A stretch of DNA of 64,000 bases, taken from the NCBI RefSeq assembly GCF_001427105.1, contig NZ_LMGI01000002.1:1406651-1470650 (forward strand), in the 5' to 3' direction. The notes beneath the pieces are model-generated. The model saw only the letters and a program-made list of their open reading frames with translations. It was not told the DNA's origin and made no database searches. Within the stretch, counting starts at the first letter, position 1. Each line of letters begins with the position of its first letter. Origin of the DNA: Sphingopyxis sp. Root154. Lineage in GTDB: Bacteria > Pseudomonadota > Alphaproteobacteria > Sphingomonadales > Sphingomonadaceae. Below are positions 15,806-24,705 of this stretch, in pieces. The position numbers were made by a program, and so were the translations under genes.

Positions 15806-17551
15806 GTGGACGACAAGCGTAACATGATCGCGGCAATTTTATTGTCGGTGGCCATCCTGATCGGCTGGAATTTCGTCTCCGAGAAATTCTTCCCCACGCC
15901 CGACAAGCCCGATGTGACCACGACGGTCGCCGGGCCGGGCGGCACCGCGCCCGCCGCGGCGCCGGGCCAACCCGCCGCGCTGCCCGCCCCGGGCGTGCCC
16001 GCTACGGCCGCGCCGCAAGCGATCCGCCCGATCGAAGCGGTGCTCGCCGACGGCAACCGCATTCCGATCGAAACTCCCGCGATCAAGGGGTCGATCAACC
16101 TCGTCGGCGCGCGCGTCGACGACATTACGCTCAGCAAATATCGCCAGACGATCAAAAAGGATTCGCCGCCGGTTCGCCTGTTTGCCCCCGCGGGCACCAA
16201 GGCCGCCTATTTCGCGAGCATCGGCTGGTCGGCGCAGGGCGTCGTCGTTCCGGGCCCGACCACGGTCTGGACCGCGACCGGGAGCAAATTGACCCCGACG
16301 ACGCCGGTCACGCTGAGCTGGGCCAACGGCGCCGGTCAGACCTTCCGCATCGAATATAGCATCGACGATGATTATCTGATCACCGCGAAGCAGACGATCG
16401 CCAACACCGGCGCCGCGCCAGTCGCGGTGCGCAGCGGCACCTATATCGACCGCACCGGCAAGCCGACCGACCCGCACGAGCAGGACAGCTGGACGATCCA
16501 TGTCGGCCCGACCGGCTATCTCGACGGCAAGTCGAACTTCACCAATTATGACGAACTCGAGGAGGCCGCGAACAACACCGTTTCCTACACCTCGGCAGGC
16601 TGGCTCGGCTTTACCGACAAATATTGGCTCGCCGCGGTCGTCCCCGCGAAGGGCGAGAAAGTCTCGGCCGCGTTCAATTCGCTGCCGGGGGGCGCGTTCC
16701 GCGCCGCCTTCGCCCGCGACCTTGTCGAGGTTGCGCCGGGCAAGCAGATTACGACGACCAGTCGCGTCTTCGCCGGTGCCAAGGAAGTCAGCACGCTCTC
16801 GCACTATCAGGACGATCAGGGCATCACCCGCCTGTCGAACGCGATCGACTGGGGCTGGTTCGAATTTTTCGAGGTGCCGATCTTCAAGCTGCTCGACTGG
16901 CTGTTCAAACAGGTCGGCAATTTCGGCGTCGCGATCATGGTCCTGACCTTGATCATCCGCGCGCTGATGTTCCCGATCGCGCAGCGCCAGTTCGGATCGA
17001 TGGCGCAAATGCGCCTCGTCCAGCCGAAGATGAAGGCGCTGCAGGAACGCTATAAGGACGACAAGCCCAAGATGCAGCAGGAGCTGATGAAGCTCTATAA
17101 GGACGAGAAGATCAATCCGCTCGCCGGCTGCCTGCCGATCCTGATCCAGATCCCGATCTTCTATGCGCTGTATAAAGTGCTGATGCTGACGATCGAAATG
17201 CGGCACCAGCCGTTCATCCTGTGGATCAAGGATTTGTCGGCGCCCGATCCGCTGCACATCCTCAATCTGTTCGGGCTGCTGCCCTTCACCCCGCCGTCGA
17301 TCCTCAGCATCGGCGTCCTCGCGGTGATCCTCGGCATCACGATGTTCCTGCAGTTCCGTCTGAATCCGCAGGCGACCGACCCCGTGCAGCAGCAGGTGTT
17401 CAAGATCATGCCGTGGCTGTTCATGTTCATCATGGCGCCGTTCGCGGCGGGCTTGCTGCTCTACTGGATCACCAACAACCTGCTGTCGATCGCGCAGCAG
17501 CAGTGGATGTATCGCAAGTTCCCGGCGCTGAAAGCGGCGGCAGCAAAGTGA
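15806..17551 (+). CDS. yidC: Membrane protein insertase YidC
   Basis: A 581-residue YidC of the long Gram-negative type: an N-terminal transmembrane helix (about 8-25), an Ala/Pro-rich linker, a large periplasmic domain (about 70-350) and the conserved Oxa1-like domain (about 360-575) with [25 protein letters not shown]-like [20 protein letters not shown] and [20 protein letters not shown]. It begins with GTG behind AGAGAGACCGAAGAGC. It inserts inner-membrane proteins with or without SecYEG and precedes engB with a 4-base overlap. Confidence 0.97.
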   Translation: MDDKRNMIAAILLSVAILIGWNFVSEKFFPTPDKPDVTTTVAGPGGTAPAAAPGQPAALPAPGVPATAAPQAIRPIEAVLADGNRIPIETPAIKGSINLVGARVDDITLSKYRQTIKKDSPPVRLFAPAGTKAAYFASIGWSAQGVVVPGPTTVWTATGSKLTPTTPVTLSWANGAGQTFRIEYSIDDDYLITAKQTIANTGAAPVAVRSGTYIDRTGKPTDPHEQDSWTIHVGPTGYLDGKSNFTNYDELEEAANNTVSYTSAGWLGFTDKYWLAAVVPAKGEKVSAAFNSLPGGAFRAAFARDLVEVAPGKQITTTSRVFAGAKEVSTLSHYQDDQGITRLSNAIDWGWFEFFEVPIFKLLDWLFKQVGNFGVAIMVLTLIIRALMFPIAQRQFGSMAQMRLVQPKMKALQERYKDDKPKMQQELMKLYKDEKINPLAGCLPILIQIPIFYALYKVLMLTIEMRHQPFILWIKDLSAPDPLHILNLFGLLPFTPPSILSIGVLAVILGITMFLQFRLNPQATDPVQQQVFKIMPWLFMFIMAPFAAGLLLYWITNNLLSIAQQQWMYRKFPALKAAAAK

Positions 17552-18207
17552 GCGAAGTCGAACTCGAACCCGGCGCCGATCCCGAACGGGCGGAGCGCGC
17601 GCGCAAGCTGTTTTCGGGACCGATCACGTTCCTGAAATCGGCGCCCGCGCTCGAACATCTGCCGCCGGCCAGCATGCCCGAGATCGCGTTCGCGGGGCGC
17701 TCGAACGTCGGCAAATCGTCGCTGCTCAACGCGCTGACGAACCGCAACAACCTCGCGCGCACCTCGGTGACGCCGGGGCGGACGCAGGAACTCAACTATT
17801 TCGACGTCGGCGAACCGCTGATCTTCCGGCTGGTCGACATGCCCGGTTACGGCTTTGCCAAGGCACCAAAGGATGTCGTCAGGAAATGGCGCTTCCTGAT
17901 CAACGATTACCTCCGCGGCCGCGCGGTATTGAAACGCACGCTGGTGCTGATCGACAGCCGCCACGGGATCAAGGAGGTCGACCGCGACGTGCTCGAAATG
18001 CTCGACACCGCGGCGGTCAGCTATCGTATCGTGCTGACCAAGGCCGACAAGATCAAGGCGACCGAGCTAGAAGCGGTGCAGGCCGCGACCGAAGCCGAGG
18101 CGCGCAAGCACCCCGCCGCGCATCCGCAAGTGATCGCGACGAGCAGCGAAAAGGGCATGGGCGTCGCCGAACTGCGCACCGCGGTGCTGGAAGCGGTCGA
18201 GAGTTGA
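17548..18207 (+). CDS. engB: Ribosome biogenesis GTP-binding protein YihA/YsxC
   Basis: A 219-residue TRAFAC GTPase: G1 GRSNVGKS (50-57), G2 Thr in the TSVTPGRTQ stretch, G3 DMPGYG, G4 TKADK and a G5-like TSSEKG near the C-terminus. The family acts in large-subunit assembly. The GTG start overlaps the yidC stop (GTGA), so it belongs to the rpmH-yidC chain. Confidence 0.95.
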   Translation: MSEVELEPGADPERAERARKLFSGPITFLKSAPALEHLPPASMPEIAFAGRSNVGKSSLLNALTNRNNLARTSVTPGRTQELNYFDVGEPLIFRLVDMPGYGFAKAPKDVVRKWRFLINDYLRGRAVLKRTLVLIDSRHGIKEVDRDVLEMLDTAAVSYRIVLTKADKIKATELEAVQAATEAEARKHPAAHPQVIATSSEKGMGVAELRTAVLEAVES

Positions 18208-18249
18208 CCTTTTCCTCCCTCCCCTTGAGGGTGGGGTCAAGGAGATCGC

Positions 18250-18921
18250 ATGAAACTGTTTCTCGGCAACAAGGCCTATTCGAGCTGGAGCCTGCGCGGC
18301 TGGCTGGCGGTCAAGCATAGCGGCCTGCCGTTCGAGGAAGTCACCGTCCCGCTTTACGACGAGGACTGGTCGAACCGGCGCGAGGGCGACGAGTTCGCGC
18401 CGTCGGGCGGCAAGGTGCCGATCCTGTGGGACGGCGACGATATCGTCGTGTGGGACAGCCTCGCGATCATCGACTATCTCAACGAAAAGACCGGCGGGAC
18501 GAAGGGTTTCTGGCCCGACGACATGGCGGCGCGCGCGATGGCACGGTCGATGGCGGCCGAAATGCATTCGAGCTTTGCCGCGCTCCGCCGCAACCACAGC
18601 ATGAATATTCGCCGCATCTATCCCCCCGCCGAGCTGCTGCCCGAAGTGCAGGCCGATGTCGTCCGCATCTTCCAGATCTGGGCCGAGGCGCGTGCGCGGT
18701 TCGGCGGCGAGGGCGATTTCCTCTTTGGCAGCTGGTCGGCCGCCGACATCATGTTCGCGCCGGTCGTGACGCGCTTTATCACCTACTCGATCCCGCTGCC
18801 GCGCTTCGCCGCCGCTTATGCGCAGGCGGTGATCAGCCATCCGTGCATGCAGGAATGGATCGGCGGCGCGCAGGCCGAGGACTGGATCATCGAGAAATTC
18901 GAGGGGCCGGTCGAGGGCTGA
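18250..18921 (+). CDS. Glutathione S-transferase family protein
   Basis: A 223-residue GST: MKLFLGNKAYSSWSLRGWLA at the start, a glutathione-site region GGKVPILWDGDDIVVWDSLA, and a C-terminal helical domain with SWSAADIMFAPVVTRF. The SSWS start suggests a Ser-type or Cys-less active site. The gene has its own AAGGAG site and is separate from the detox array at 3-13 kb. Confidence 0.87.
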   Translation: MKLFLGNKAYSSWSLRGWLAVKHSGLPFEEVTVPLYDEDWSNRREGDEFAPSGGKVPILWDGDDIVVWDSLAIIDYLNEKTGGTKGFWPDDMAARAMARSMAAEMHSSFAALRRNHSMNIRRIYPPAELLPEVQADVVRIFQIWAEARARFGGEGDFLFGSWSAADIMFAPVVTRFITYSIPLPRFAAAYAQAVISHPCMQEWIGGAQAEDWIIEKFEGPVEG

Positions 18922-18989
18922 GCCCAAGCTATCGCGGCGATGAACCGGCCGTTCAGGACGGGACCATGTCGGTCTGCTATTCCGGGCCT

Positions 18990-19637
18990 ATGCGCTACCC
19001 TGTCATCGCGGCGTTGATCGCCCTTGCCCTGCTACTCCCCGCCGCCAGCCCGGCTGCGGCGCAGCGCGGGGCGGACTGGGAGATTGGCCCGATCATCCGC
19101 GGCAAAAATTATTCGCAAGGCATGCCGCTGCATCCGCAGCCCACCCACACCGGCTGGCAATTCGACTTTCCCGTCGGCAGCGCCGCCGCCGGCCATGTCC
19201 ATTATGTCACCTTCCGCCCCGGCCCGATCTCGCCGCAAGCCCGCATCGTCGTGCGCTACCGCGTCGATGCACAGGCCGGCACGCGCTTCGTGCCGCAGGA
19301 AAGCCCCGATGTTCCCGCCACCGTGTCGCTCTATTTCCAGCGGCGCGGCGACAATTGGAGCGCGAAGGGCCGCTACGAAGATTTTCGCTGGTACGCCCCT
19401 GCCGCCACAGTGCGCGAAATCGCGCCGGGCGAGCATGAAATCATCGTCGGGCTCGACGATCCGAACTGGATTTCCGTCCTGGGCCGAACCGCCGGATCGA
19501 AGCCGGGCGCGAGCGAGGCCGCACTCGCTGATATCGAGCGTATCGGGCTGGTCTTCGGATCGCCGGCGGCGCGCGGTCACGGCGTCTATGCGACCGCCCC
19601 GGCACGCTTCACCTTGTTGAGCTTCCATATCCGTTAG
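18990..19637 (+). CDS. Secreted protein of unknown function
   Basis: A 215-residue protein with a clear signal peptide (MRYPVIAALIALALLLPAAS, cleavage after AAAQ or AAA near residue 25). The mature part is beta-rich and lacks cysteines, with WQFDFPVGSAAAGHVHYVTF and FRWYAPAATVREIAPGEHEI; it looks like a jelly-roll or carbohydrate-binding-type domain, which is inference only. An ATG at 18966 would add eight residues before the signal sequence. Its TAG overlaps the TAA of the facing cupin gene. Confidence 0.72.
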   Translation: MRYPVIAALIALALLLPAASPAAAQRGADWEIGPIIRGKNYSQGMPLHPQPTHTGWQFDFPVGSAAAGHVHYVTFRPGPISPQARIVVRYRVDAQAGTRFVPQESPDVPATVSLYFQRRGDNWSAKGRYEDFRWYAPAATVREIAPGEHEIIVGLDDPNWISVLGRTAGSKPGASEAALADIERIGLVFGSPAARGHGVYATAPARFTLLSFHIR

Positions 19638-20101
19638 GGGATGCGGCTCGTCGGATAGGGCGTGCCGTCCTTGTGGAAATAGCCGTCGGGCGTGAAGAGC
19701 ATATCGATGTCCGAATAGCCGCCGCCGGTGTCGTATTTCTTGCCGCCGCCCAGCGCGACGAAGACGCAGTCGGCATCCGATTCGTTGACCAGATGATGGC
19801 CGTTGGTGCTGCCCTTGGGCCACACCGCGATATCGCCCGCCCGCATCGGCCAGCGCCCGTCGTCCTCGATCAGCACTGCCTCGCCCGAGATCATCACCAG
19901 CATCTCGTCCTCGCCGTCGTGCCAATGGCGCTGCGACGACCAGGCGCCGGGTTTGAGCACGACATGGCTCGCGGCGAAATCGCTGAGTCCCGTGGCAGGG
20001 GCGAGACGGCGATACCAGCGGCCTTGCACGGGTTGGTTATAGGGCGCGGGATAGCCGGTCGTGTTGGTTTGCGGGATCGTATCGAGATCGAGCTTGGGCA
20101 T
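19634..20101 (-). CDS. Cupin domain protein
   Basis: A 155-residue single-domain cupin: W-(S)-SQRHWHDGEDEMLVMISGE carries the first cupin motif with its metal-binding His and Glu residues, and GDIAVWPKGSTNGHHLVNES the second. It probably binds a metal in a beta barrel and may be a small-molecule sensor or isomerase/oxygenase. The start at 20101 follows a GAGG site; a much longer open frame upstream is antisense to dapE and rejected. Its stop overlaps that of the convergent secreted-protein gene. Confidence 0.85.
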   Translation of the reverse strand: MPKLDLDTIPQTNTTGYPAPYNQPVQGRWYRRLAPATGLSDFAASHVVLKPGAWSSQRHWHDGEDEMLVMISGEAVLIEDDGRWPMRAGDIAVWPKGSTNGHHLVNESDADCVFVALGGGKKYDTGGGYSDIDMLFTPDGYFHKDGTPYPTSRIP

Positions 20102-20197
20102 GGCAGTCCTCGTAGCTTTGTTCCTTCTTTGTTTCGCACAAAGGCGGCGCGATGCAAAGCCTCGACTTGCCGCAGCGCAAGGGAGTAAGGGAGCGGC

Positions 20198-21331
20198 ATG
20201 ACCGAAACCGTGGACCCCGTAGAACTCGCCAAGGCGCTGATCGCCGCGCCGAGCGTCACCCCCGCCATGGGCGCCGTGTTCGACACGCTGGAGGCGGCGC
20301 TGACGCCGCTCGGCTTTACCGTCGAGCGGTTCATCGACGGGATCGAGCCCGACGGACCGGTCGAAAACCTGCTTGCGGTGCGGACGGGCAAGGGGCCGAA
20401 GCATTTCGGCTTTGCGGGGCATCTCGACGTCGTGCCGCCGGGTGTCGGCTGGACCGGCGATGCCTTCGCTCCCGAAGTACGCGGCGATCTGCTCTACGGC
20501 CGCGGCGCGGTCGACATGAAGGGCTCGATTGCCGCCTTTGTCGCCGCAGCGGCTGCCACTCCGGTCGAGGCAGGCACGATCAGCCTGATCATCACCGGCG
20601 ACGAGGAAGGCCCCGCGATCTTCGGCACCCGCGCGCTGATGGAACATATGGATGCGCGCGGCGTGCGTCCCGACATGATCGTCGTCGGCGAGCCGACCTC
20701 GGTGAACCGGCTCGGCGACATGGTGAAGATCGGCCGGCGCGGCTCGGTCAATATCTGGATCGACGTGCCGGGAACGCAGGGCCATGTCGCCTATCCGCAC
20801 CTCGCCGACAATCCGATCCCCAAGCTGGTCAAGATCTTGGCGGCGATCGACGCGGTGGTGCTCGACAGCGGCAACGACTGGTTCCAGCCGTCGAACATCG
20901 AATTTACCGATGTCGAGGTCGGCAATGGCGCGACCAACGTCATCCCCGCCTCCGCCCGCGCGCGGCTGTCGATCCGCTTCAACGACCAGCATAAGGGCGC
21001 CGACCTCGTCGCGCTGATCGAGCGCATCGCGCACGACGTCGAGCCGAATGCGAAAATACTGGGCAAGATTTCGGGCGAAGCCTTCCTCACCCCGCCGGGC
21101 GACCTGTCCGAACTGGTCGCCGAGGCGATCCATGCCGAGACCGATGTGCGCCCCGAAATGTCGACCACCGGCGGCACGTCGGACGCGCGCTTCCTCCATG
21201 CGCTCTGCCCGGTGGTCGAGTTCGGGCTGACCAATGCGACGATGCACAAGCTCGACGAGGCGGTCGCGGTGGCGGATCTCCACACGCTGACCGCCATTTA
21301 TCGCGGCATCTTGATGCGCGCTTTCCTCTAG
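20198..21331 (+). CDS. dapE: Succinyl-diaminopimelate desuccinylase
   Basis: A 377-residue M20-family enzyme that hydrolyses N-succinyl-LL-diaminopimelate in lysine and peptidoglycan-precursor synthesis. The two-zinc site is intact: AGHLDVVPPG (His75, Asp77), GRGAVDMKGS (Asp106), ITGDEEG (Glu136, Glu137), an EPT Glu, and His in TNATMHKLDE near the end. TGGTSDARF is the substrate-binding signature. It stands alone and converges on smr with a 9-base gap. Confidence 0.95.
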   Translation: MTETVDPVELAKALIAAPSVTPAMGAVFDTLEAALTPLGFTVERFIDGIEPDGPVENLLAVRTGKGPKHFGFAGHLDVVPPGVGWTGDAFAPEVRGDLLYGRGAVDMKGSIAAFVAAAAATPVEAGTISLIITGDEEGPAIFGTRALMEHMDARGVRPDMIVVGEPTSVNRLGDMVKIGRRGSVNIWIDVPGTQGHVAYPHLADNPIPKLVKILAAIDAVVLDSGNDWFQPSNIEFTDVEVGNGATNVIPASARARLSIRFNDQHKGADLVALIERIAHDVEPNAKILGKISGEAFLTPPGDLSELVAEAIHAETDVRPEMSTTGGTSDARFLHALCPVVEFGLTNATMHKLDEAVAVADLHTLTAIYRGILMRAFL

Positions 21332-21340
21332 TCTTCGCGC

Positions 21341-21916
21341 CTAATCTTCTCTGGCGCGCCGCAGGATGACATAGACCGCGCCCGCCCCGCCGTGGCTGAT
21401 ATGCGCGGGGCGAAGCGCGACGATCTGGTCGGCGTAGGGCGAGTAAGCGAGCCAGTCGGGCAGCGACGCGCGGATCGCGCCGCGCGGGCGCGGGTCGCCG
21501 TGCATCTGCGGCAGGCGGTCGGCGCCGGGACGCAGGCGTCCCGCGACCACGAGCAGCACGCGCGCGCCGCGCATCAGTCCGCGCCCGATCGCCTCGTCGA
21601 GCAACGCCTGCGCCGAGGCGAGCGTATGACCGTGAAGGTCGATGCTGAGGTCGGGGCGCACGAGCCCTTTGCGCAAGCGGCGGTCCCAATGGCCATCGAG
21701 CGTCGCGGCCTGGTGGGTGCGGCGCGGCGGCGGCAGTTTCGTCGCGGGGCGGGGCGCGGCAGCGGGGGCGGCGGTGGCGCGCGGGGTCGGCTTGGGGGGG
21801 CTGACGGTCGGCGGCGCTACCGGCGCGAGCGGCGCCTTCGCCTTGGCGAGCGGCTTTACGGTCGCCGCGACCTTTTTCCACAGCGCGCTTTCGTCGGGGG
21901 CGAGGCGCCGCGGCAC
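21341..21916 (-). CDS. Smr (small MutS-related) domain protein
   Basis: A 191-residue protein with a low-complexity Ala/Pro-rich middle (about 20-65) and a C-terminal Smr domain: LSIDLHGHTLASAQALLDEA with the DLHGHT motif, VLLVVAGRLRPGADRL and the closing GAGAVYVILRR. Smr domains are nucleases acting on branched DNA or on mRNA in ribosome rescue; here the role is open. The GTG start lies one base after the mltA stop, so it is probably coupled. Confidence 0.9.
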   Translation of the reverse strand: MPRRLAPDESALWKKVAATVKPLAKAKAPLAPVAPPTVSPPKPTPRATAAPAAAPRPATKLPPPRRTHQAATLDGHWDRRLRKGLVRPDLSIDLHGHTLASAQALLDEAIGRGLMRGARVLLVVAGRLRPGADRLPQMHGDPRPRGAIRASLPDWLAYSPYADQIVALRPAHISHGGAGAVYVILRRARED

Positions 21917-21917
21917 A

Positions 21918-23243
21918 TCAAGGCGCCGGGATCAGCCGTGCGATGCTGGCGCGCGGGAGCAGCAGCAGCGCCGAGCCGCGGCCCGCCATGCCGCCGGCGA
22001 TCGCGCGCGCATCGTCGCCCGCGCCCCAGAAGCTGTCGAAGCGGTTCGCACCCTTGATCGCGCCGCCGGTGTCCTGCGCGATCCACAGCCCATTGGGCTC
22101 GGCGCGGTCGAGCGAAAGGAAGACGGGCGCGCCGAGCGGCACATATTTGGGATCGGCGGCGACGCTCGCGCGGCCGGTAACGGGTACCCCGAGCGCGCCG
22201 AGCGGCCCGGGGCCGGTGAGTTCGCGGAAAAAGACCCAGCTCGGGTTCTCGTTCATGACCGCGGCGCCGCGCACCGGATCGGCGCGGAGGTAATCGAGGA
22301 TACCCTGCATCGACGCCTGCCCGCGCTGCAACTCGCCGCGGTCGAGCAAAAGCTTGCCGATGCCGACATAGCCGCGGCCGTTCTGCGTATCGTAGCCGAT
22401 GCGCATGATGCCGCCGTCGGGCAGGCGGAGCCTTCCCGAGCCCTGCACCTGCAGGAAGAAAAATTCGGCGGCGTCGGCGGCATAAGCGATTTCGAGTCCG
22501 CGCCCGTCGAGCGCCCCGCTCTCGATCGCAGCGCGGTCGTAATAGCGCGTGAAATTCGAGCCGTCGACGCGGCCGCGGATCTTGCGGCCCTTCAAATCGT
22601 CGGCGAACTGGCCGAGGTCGACTTCGACGAGATCGGCGGGGCGGCGATAGATGGGAACGTCATAGCCCGGCCGCTTTGTGCGCGAGCCCGCGATCTCGGG
22701 TTCATAATAGCCGGTGACGAAGGCGGTACCCGCGCCGACCTGCACGGTGCCGAAATACCGGGTGAAGAAGGCCGAAGCGTCGCTGTCCTTCCAGCTTTTC
22801 GCCGCGGTGCAGCTTTCGGTCCAGTCGGGACCCTGCGTGAGGCCGCTGCTATCGGTGCGGCGCTGGACCGAGGGGCAGCTGATTCGGAAGGCTGCGAGCG
22901 CCGCGGCCGCCTGCTGCGCGGTCACGCCGAGCGTCGAGAAATCGGCGCCAGCGACAACACCGCTGGCGGCGGCGGTCGTCGCATCGGCCGGGACGGGCGT
23001 TGCGGGAAGCGGCGCGCGCGGGGTTGCGGGGATCGGCTGGGCAGCGGCGCCGGCTCCTTCGGACGGGCGCGGCGTATAGGGGCGCGGCGTGCCAGCCGGG
23101 CGCGGCGGTGCAGGGGTGGTGGTGGCGGGACGGCCACTATCGGTCGTGGGAATCACCGACGCACAGCCCGGCAACAGGGGAATGGCGGCGAGCAGCGCGA
23201 ATCCGAACGATCGCGCGCGCGGCGCCCCCACCGTCAGGATCAC
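21918..23243 (-). CDS. mltA: MltA-type lytic murein transglycosylase
   Basis: A 441-residue lytic transglycosylase that cleaves peptidoglycan glycan strands. A hydrophobic leader ends LLPGC (Cys27), so it is probably a lipoprotein although Pro at -2 is unusual. A Pro/Ala-rich stretch follows to about residue 95; then the MltA core (GTAFVTGYYEPEIAGS, FFLQVQGSGRL) and the 3D domain with GLWIAQDTGGAIKGANRFD, which holds the catalytic Asp. The GTG at 23243 is chosen because it lies 4 bases after the upstream stop; the frame is open further. Confidence 0.92.
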   Translation of the reverse strand: MILTVGAPRARSFGFALLAAIPLLPGCASVIPTTDSGRPATTTPAPPRPAGTPRPYTPRPSEGAGAAAQPIPATPRAPLPATPVPADATTAAASGVVAGADFSTLGVTAQQAAAALAAFRISCPSVQRRTDSSGLTQGPDWTESCTAAKSWKDSDASAFFTRYFGTVQVGAGTAFVTGYYEPEIAGSRTKRPGYDVPIYRRPADLVEVDLGQFADDLKGRKIRGRVDGSNFTRYYDRAAIESGALDGRGLEIAYAADAAEFFFLQVQGSGRLRLPDGGIMRIGYDTQNGRGYVGIGKLLLDRGELQRGQASMQGILDYLRADPVRGAAVMNENPSWVFFRELTGPGPLGALGVPVTGRASVAADPKYVPLGAPVFLSLDRAEPNGLWIAQDTGGAIKGANRFDSFWGAGDDARAIAGGMAGRGSALLLLPRASIARLIPAP

Positions 23244-23247
23244 GGGG

Positions 23248-23910
23248 TCAGGCCGATTCGGCTTCGTCGAGCACCCAATTGGGGTCGTTGCTGCCGATCT
23301 GGCGGCGGAAGGTCCACAGATCGTCGGTCTGCGTCGCATCGCTCATCGAACCGGCGATCAGCTTGCCGTCGGCATCGCGGGTTACCGCGCTGATATCCGC
23401 CCGGTAGCGCACGGTGACGCGCGCCTCGCTGCGATTCAGTTCGACCGCGGTGATCTTCGCCGAATCAATGACCATCAGGCGGTTGTCGAGCGTCTCGCCA
23501 CGCGCTTCGCGCGCGGCGATCGCGTCGGCAAAAGCTTCGTAGCTGTCGTCGTCGCACAGGTCGCGAAGCGTGTCGCGGTCGCCCTTCCAATAGGCTTCGA
23601 GGATCATACGATACGCGGCTTCGGCGCCTTCCATGAAGCGGCCGGCGTCGAAATTGCGGTCGGAGGCCAGCAACTGACGGAGGCCGGCTTCGGCAGCGGG
23701 TTCGTAGACGAGACCCGAGGTGTCGGCCGACGCGGGCGCGGGCGCCTGCGACCCGTCATTCTCGTCGAGCCGAACCGTCGCCGAGGCAGTGCGCTCGCGC
23801 GGCAGCACAGGCTCCTGCTCATGCCCCGTGCGCTTGCCGAGCACCGAGTAGAGCCGCATGCCGAGGAAGGCGGCAATCATGGCGAGCAGGACGATGGAAA
23901 AAGCGGTCAC
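23248..23910 (-). CDS. Tim44/TimA-domain membrane-anchored protein
   Basis: A 220-residue protein with one N-terminal membrane helix (about 2-20), a linker, and a C-terminal Tim44-like domain: SDRNFDAGRFMEGAEAAYRM, then AYWKGDRDTLRDLCDDDSYE and DLWTFRRQIGSNDPNWVLDE. In Alphaproteobacteria such proteins are TimA relatives of mitochondrial Tim44. Starts at GTG 23910 or TTG 23916 cannot be told apart. It is divergent from secB and heads a smr-mltA-Tim44 operon on the minus strand. Confidence 0.88.
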   Translation of the reverse strand: MTAFSIVLLAMIAAFLGMRLYSVLGKRTGHEQEPVLPRERTASATVRLDENDGSQAPAPASADTSGLVYEPAAEAGLRQLLASDRNFDAGRFMEGAEAAYRMILEAYWKGDRDTLRDLCDDDSYEAFADAIAAREARGETLDNRLMVIDSAKITAVELNRSEARVTVRYRADISAVTRDADGKLIAGSMSDATQTDDLWTFRRQIGSNDPNWVLDEAESA

Positions 23911-24162
23911 GGGCAAAAGTCCAATGCGGGCAATGGAAACATAGTGGTTGTTACATAGGCGATACGCGCCATAGTTTCAAATGACCATGGCCGCTGCGGG
24001 TCCGCGGGTCAACGATTCGGCCTTAACTATACGATGGAATAGGGCGCCCATTGTGCTCGCCGCCGGGCGCTGCTAAGCGCCGCGGCAACCGTCCGCCGCG
24101 GTTCCGACACGGTCCGCGGATGCCGATATTGTTTCCATCTTTTCAGTGAAAGCTTCTTCATC

Positions 24163-24681
24163 ATGGCTGACGAGACCAGCGCCGACATCAACAATCCCGC
24201 CCTGCAGCCCAATGGCGAAGACACGAGTCCGGCGATCGGCCTGATCTCGCAATATGTGAAGGATCTGTCGTTCGAAAATCCGAACGCCCCCGCGGTTTAT
24301 CAGTGGCAGGACGCGCCGCAGGTCGATGTGCAGTTCAACATCGCCGCCGACAGCGTCGGTGACAATCTGTACGAAGTGACGCTGAAGATCGACGTGACGT
24401 CGAAGACCGATCAGGGCACCAGCTTCGTCATCGACCTGAAATACGCCGGCCTGTTCGGCGTCCGCAACGTCCCCGACGACCAGCTTCAGCCCTTTTTCCT
24501 CGCCGAAGCGCCGCGAATCCTGTTCCCCTTCGCGCGCCGTGTCGTTGCCGATGCGGTCCGCGACGGCGGTTTCCCGCCGCTCCTGCTCGAACCGATCGAT
24601 TTCCACGGCCTGTTCATGCAGCAGGTCCAGCAGGTCGAAGCCGAGCAGGCGGGCGACGTCGCGCCGGTCGGCCAGGCTTAA
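24163..24681 (+). CDS. secB: Protein-export chaperone SecB
   Basis: A 172-residue SecB, the tetrameric chaperone that delivers unfolded precursors to SecA. Conserved stretches are ISQYVKDLSFENPNAP, FVIDLKYAGLFGVRNV, LFPFARRVVADAVRDGGFPP and LLEPIDFHGLFMQQ. Its divergent Tim44-domain neighbour is a typical alphaproteobacterial arrangement. Confidence 0.96.
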   Translation: MADETSADINNPALQPNGEDTSPAIGLISQYVKDLSFENPNAPAVYQWQDAPQVDVQFNIAADSVGDNLYEVTLKIDVTSKTDQGTSFVIDLKYAGLFGVRNVPDDQLQPFFLAEAPRILFPFARRVVADAVRDGGFPPLLLEPIDFHGLFMQQVQQVEAEQAGDVAPVGQA

Positions 24682-24705
24682 CCCCCATTCGGGCGGGCTG
24701 ACGGG

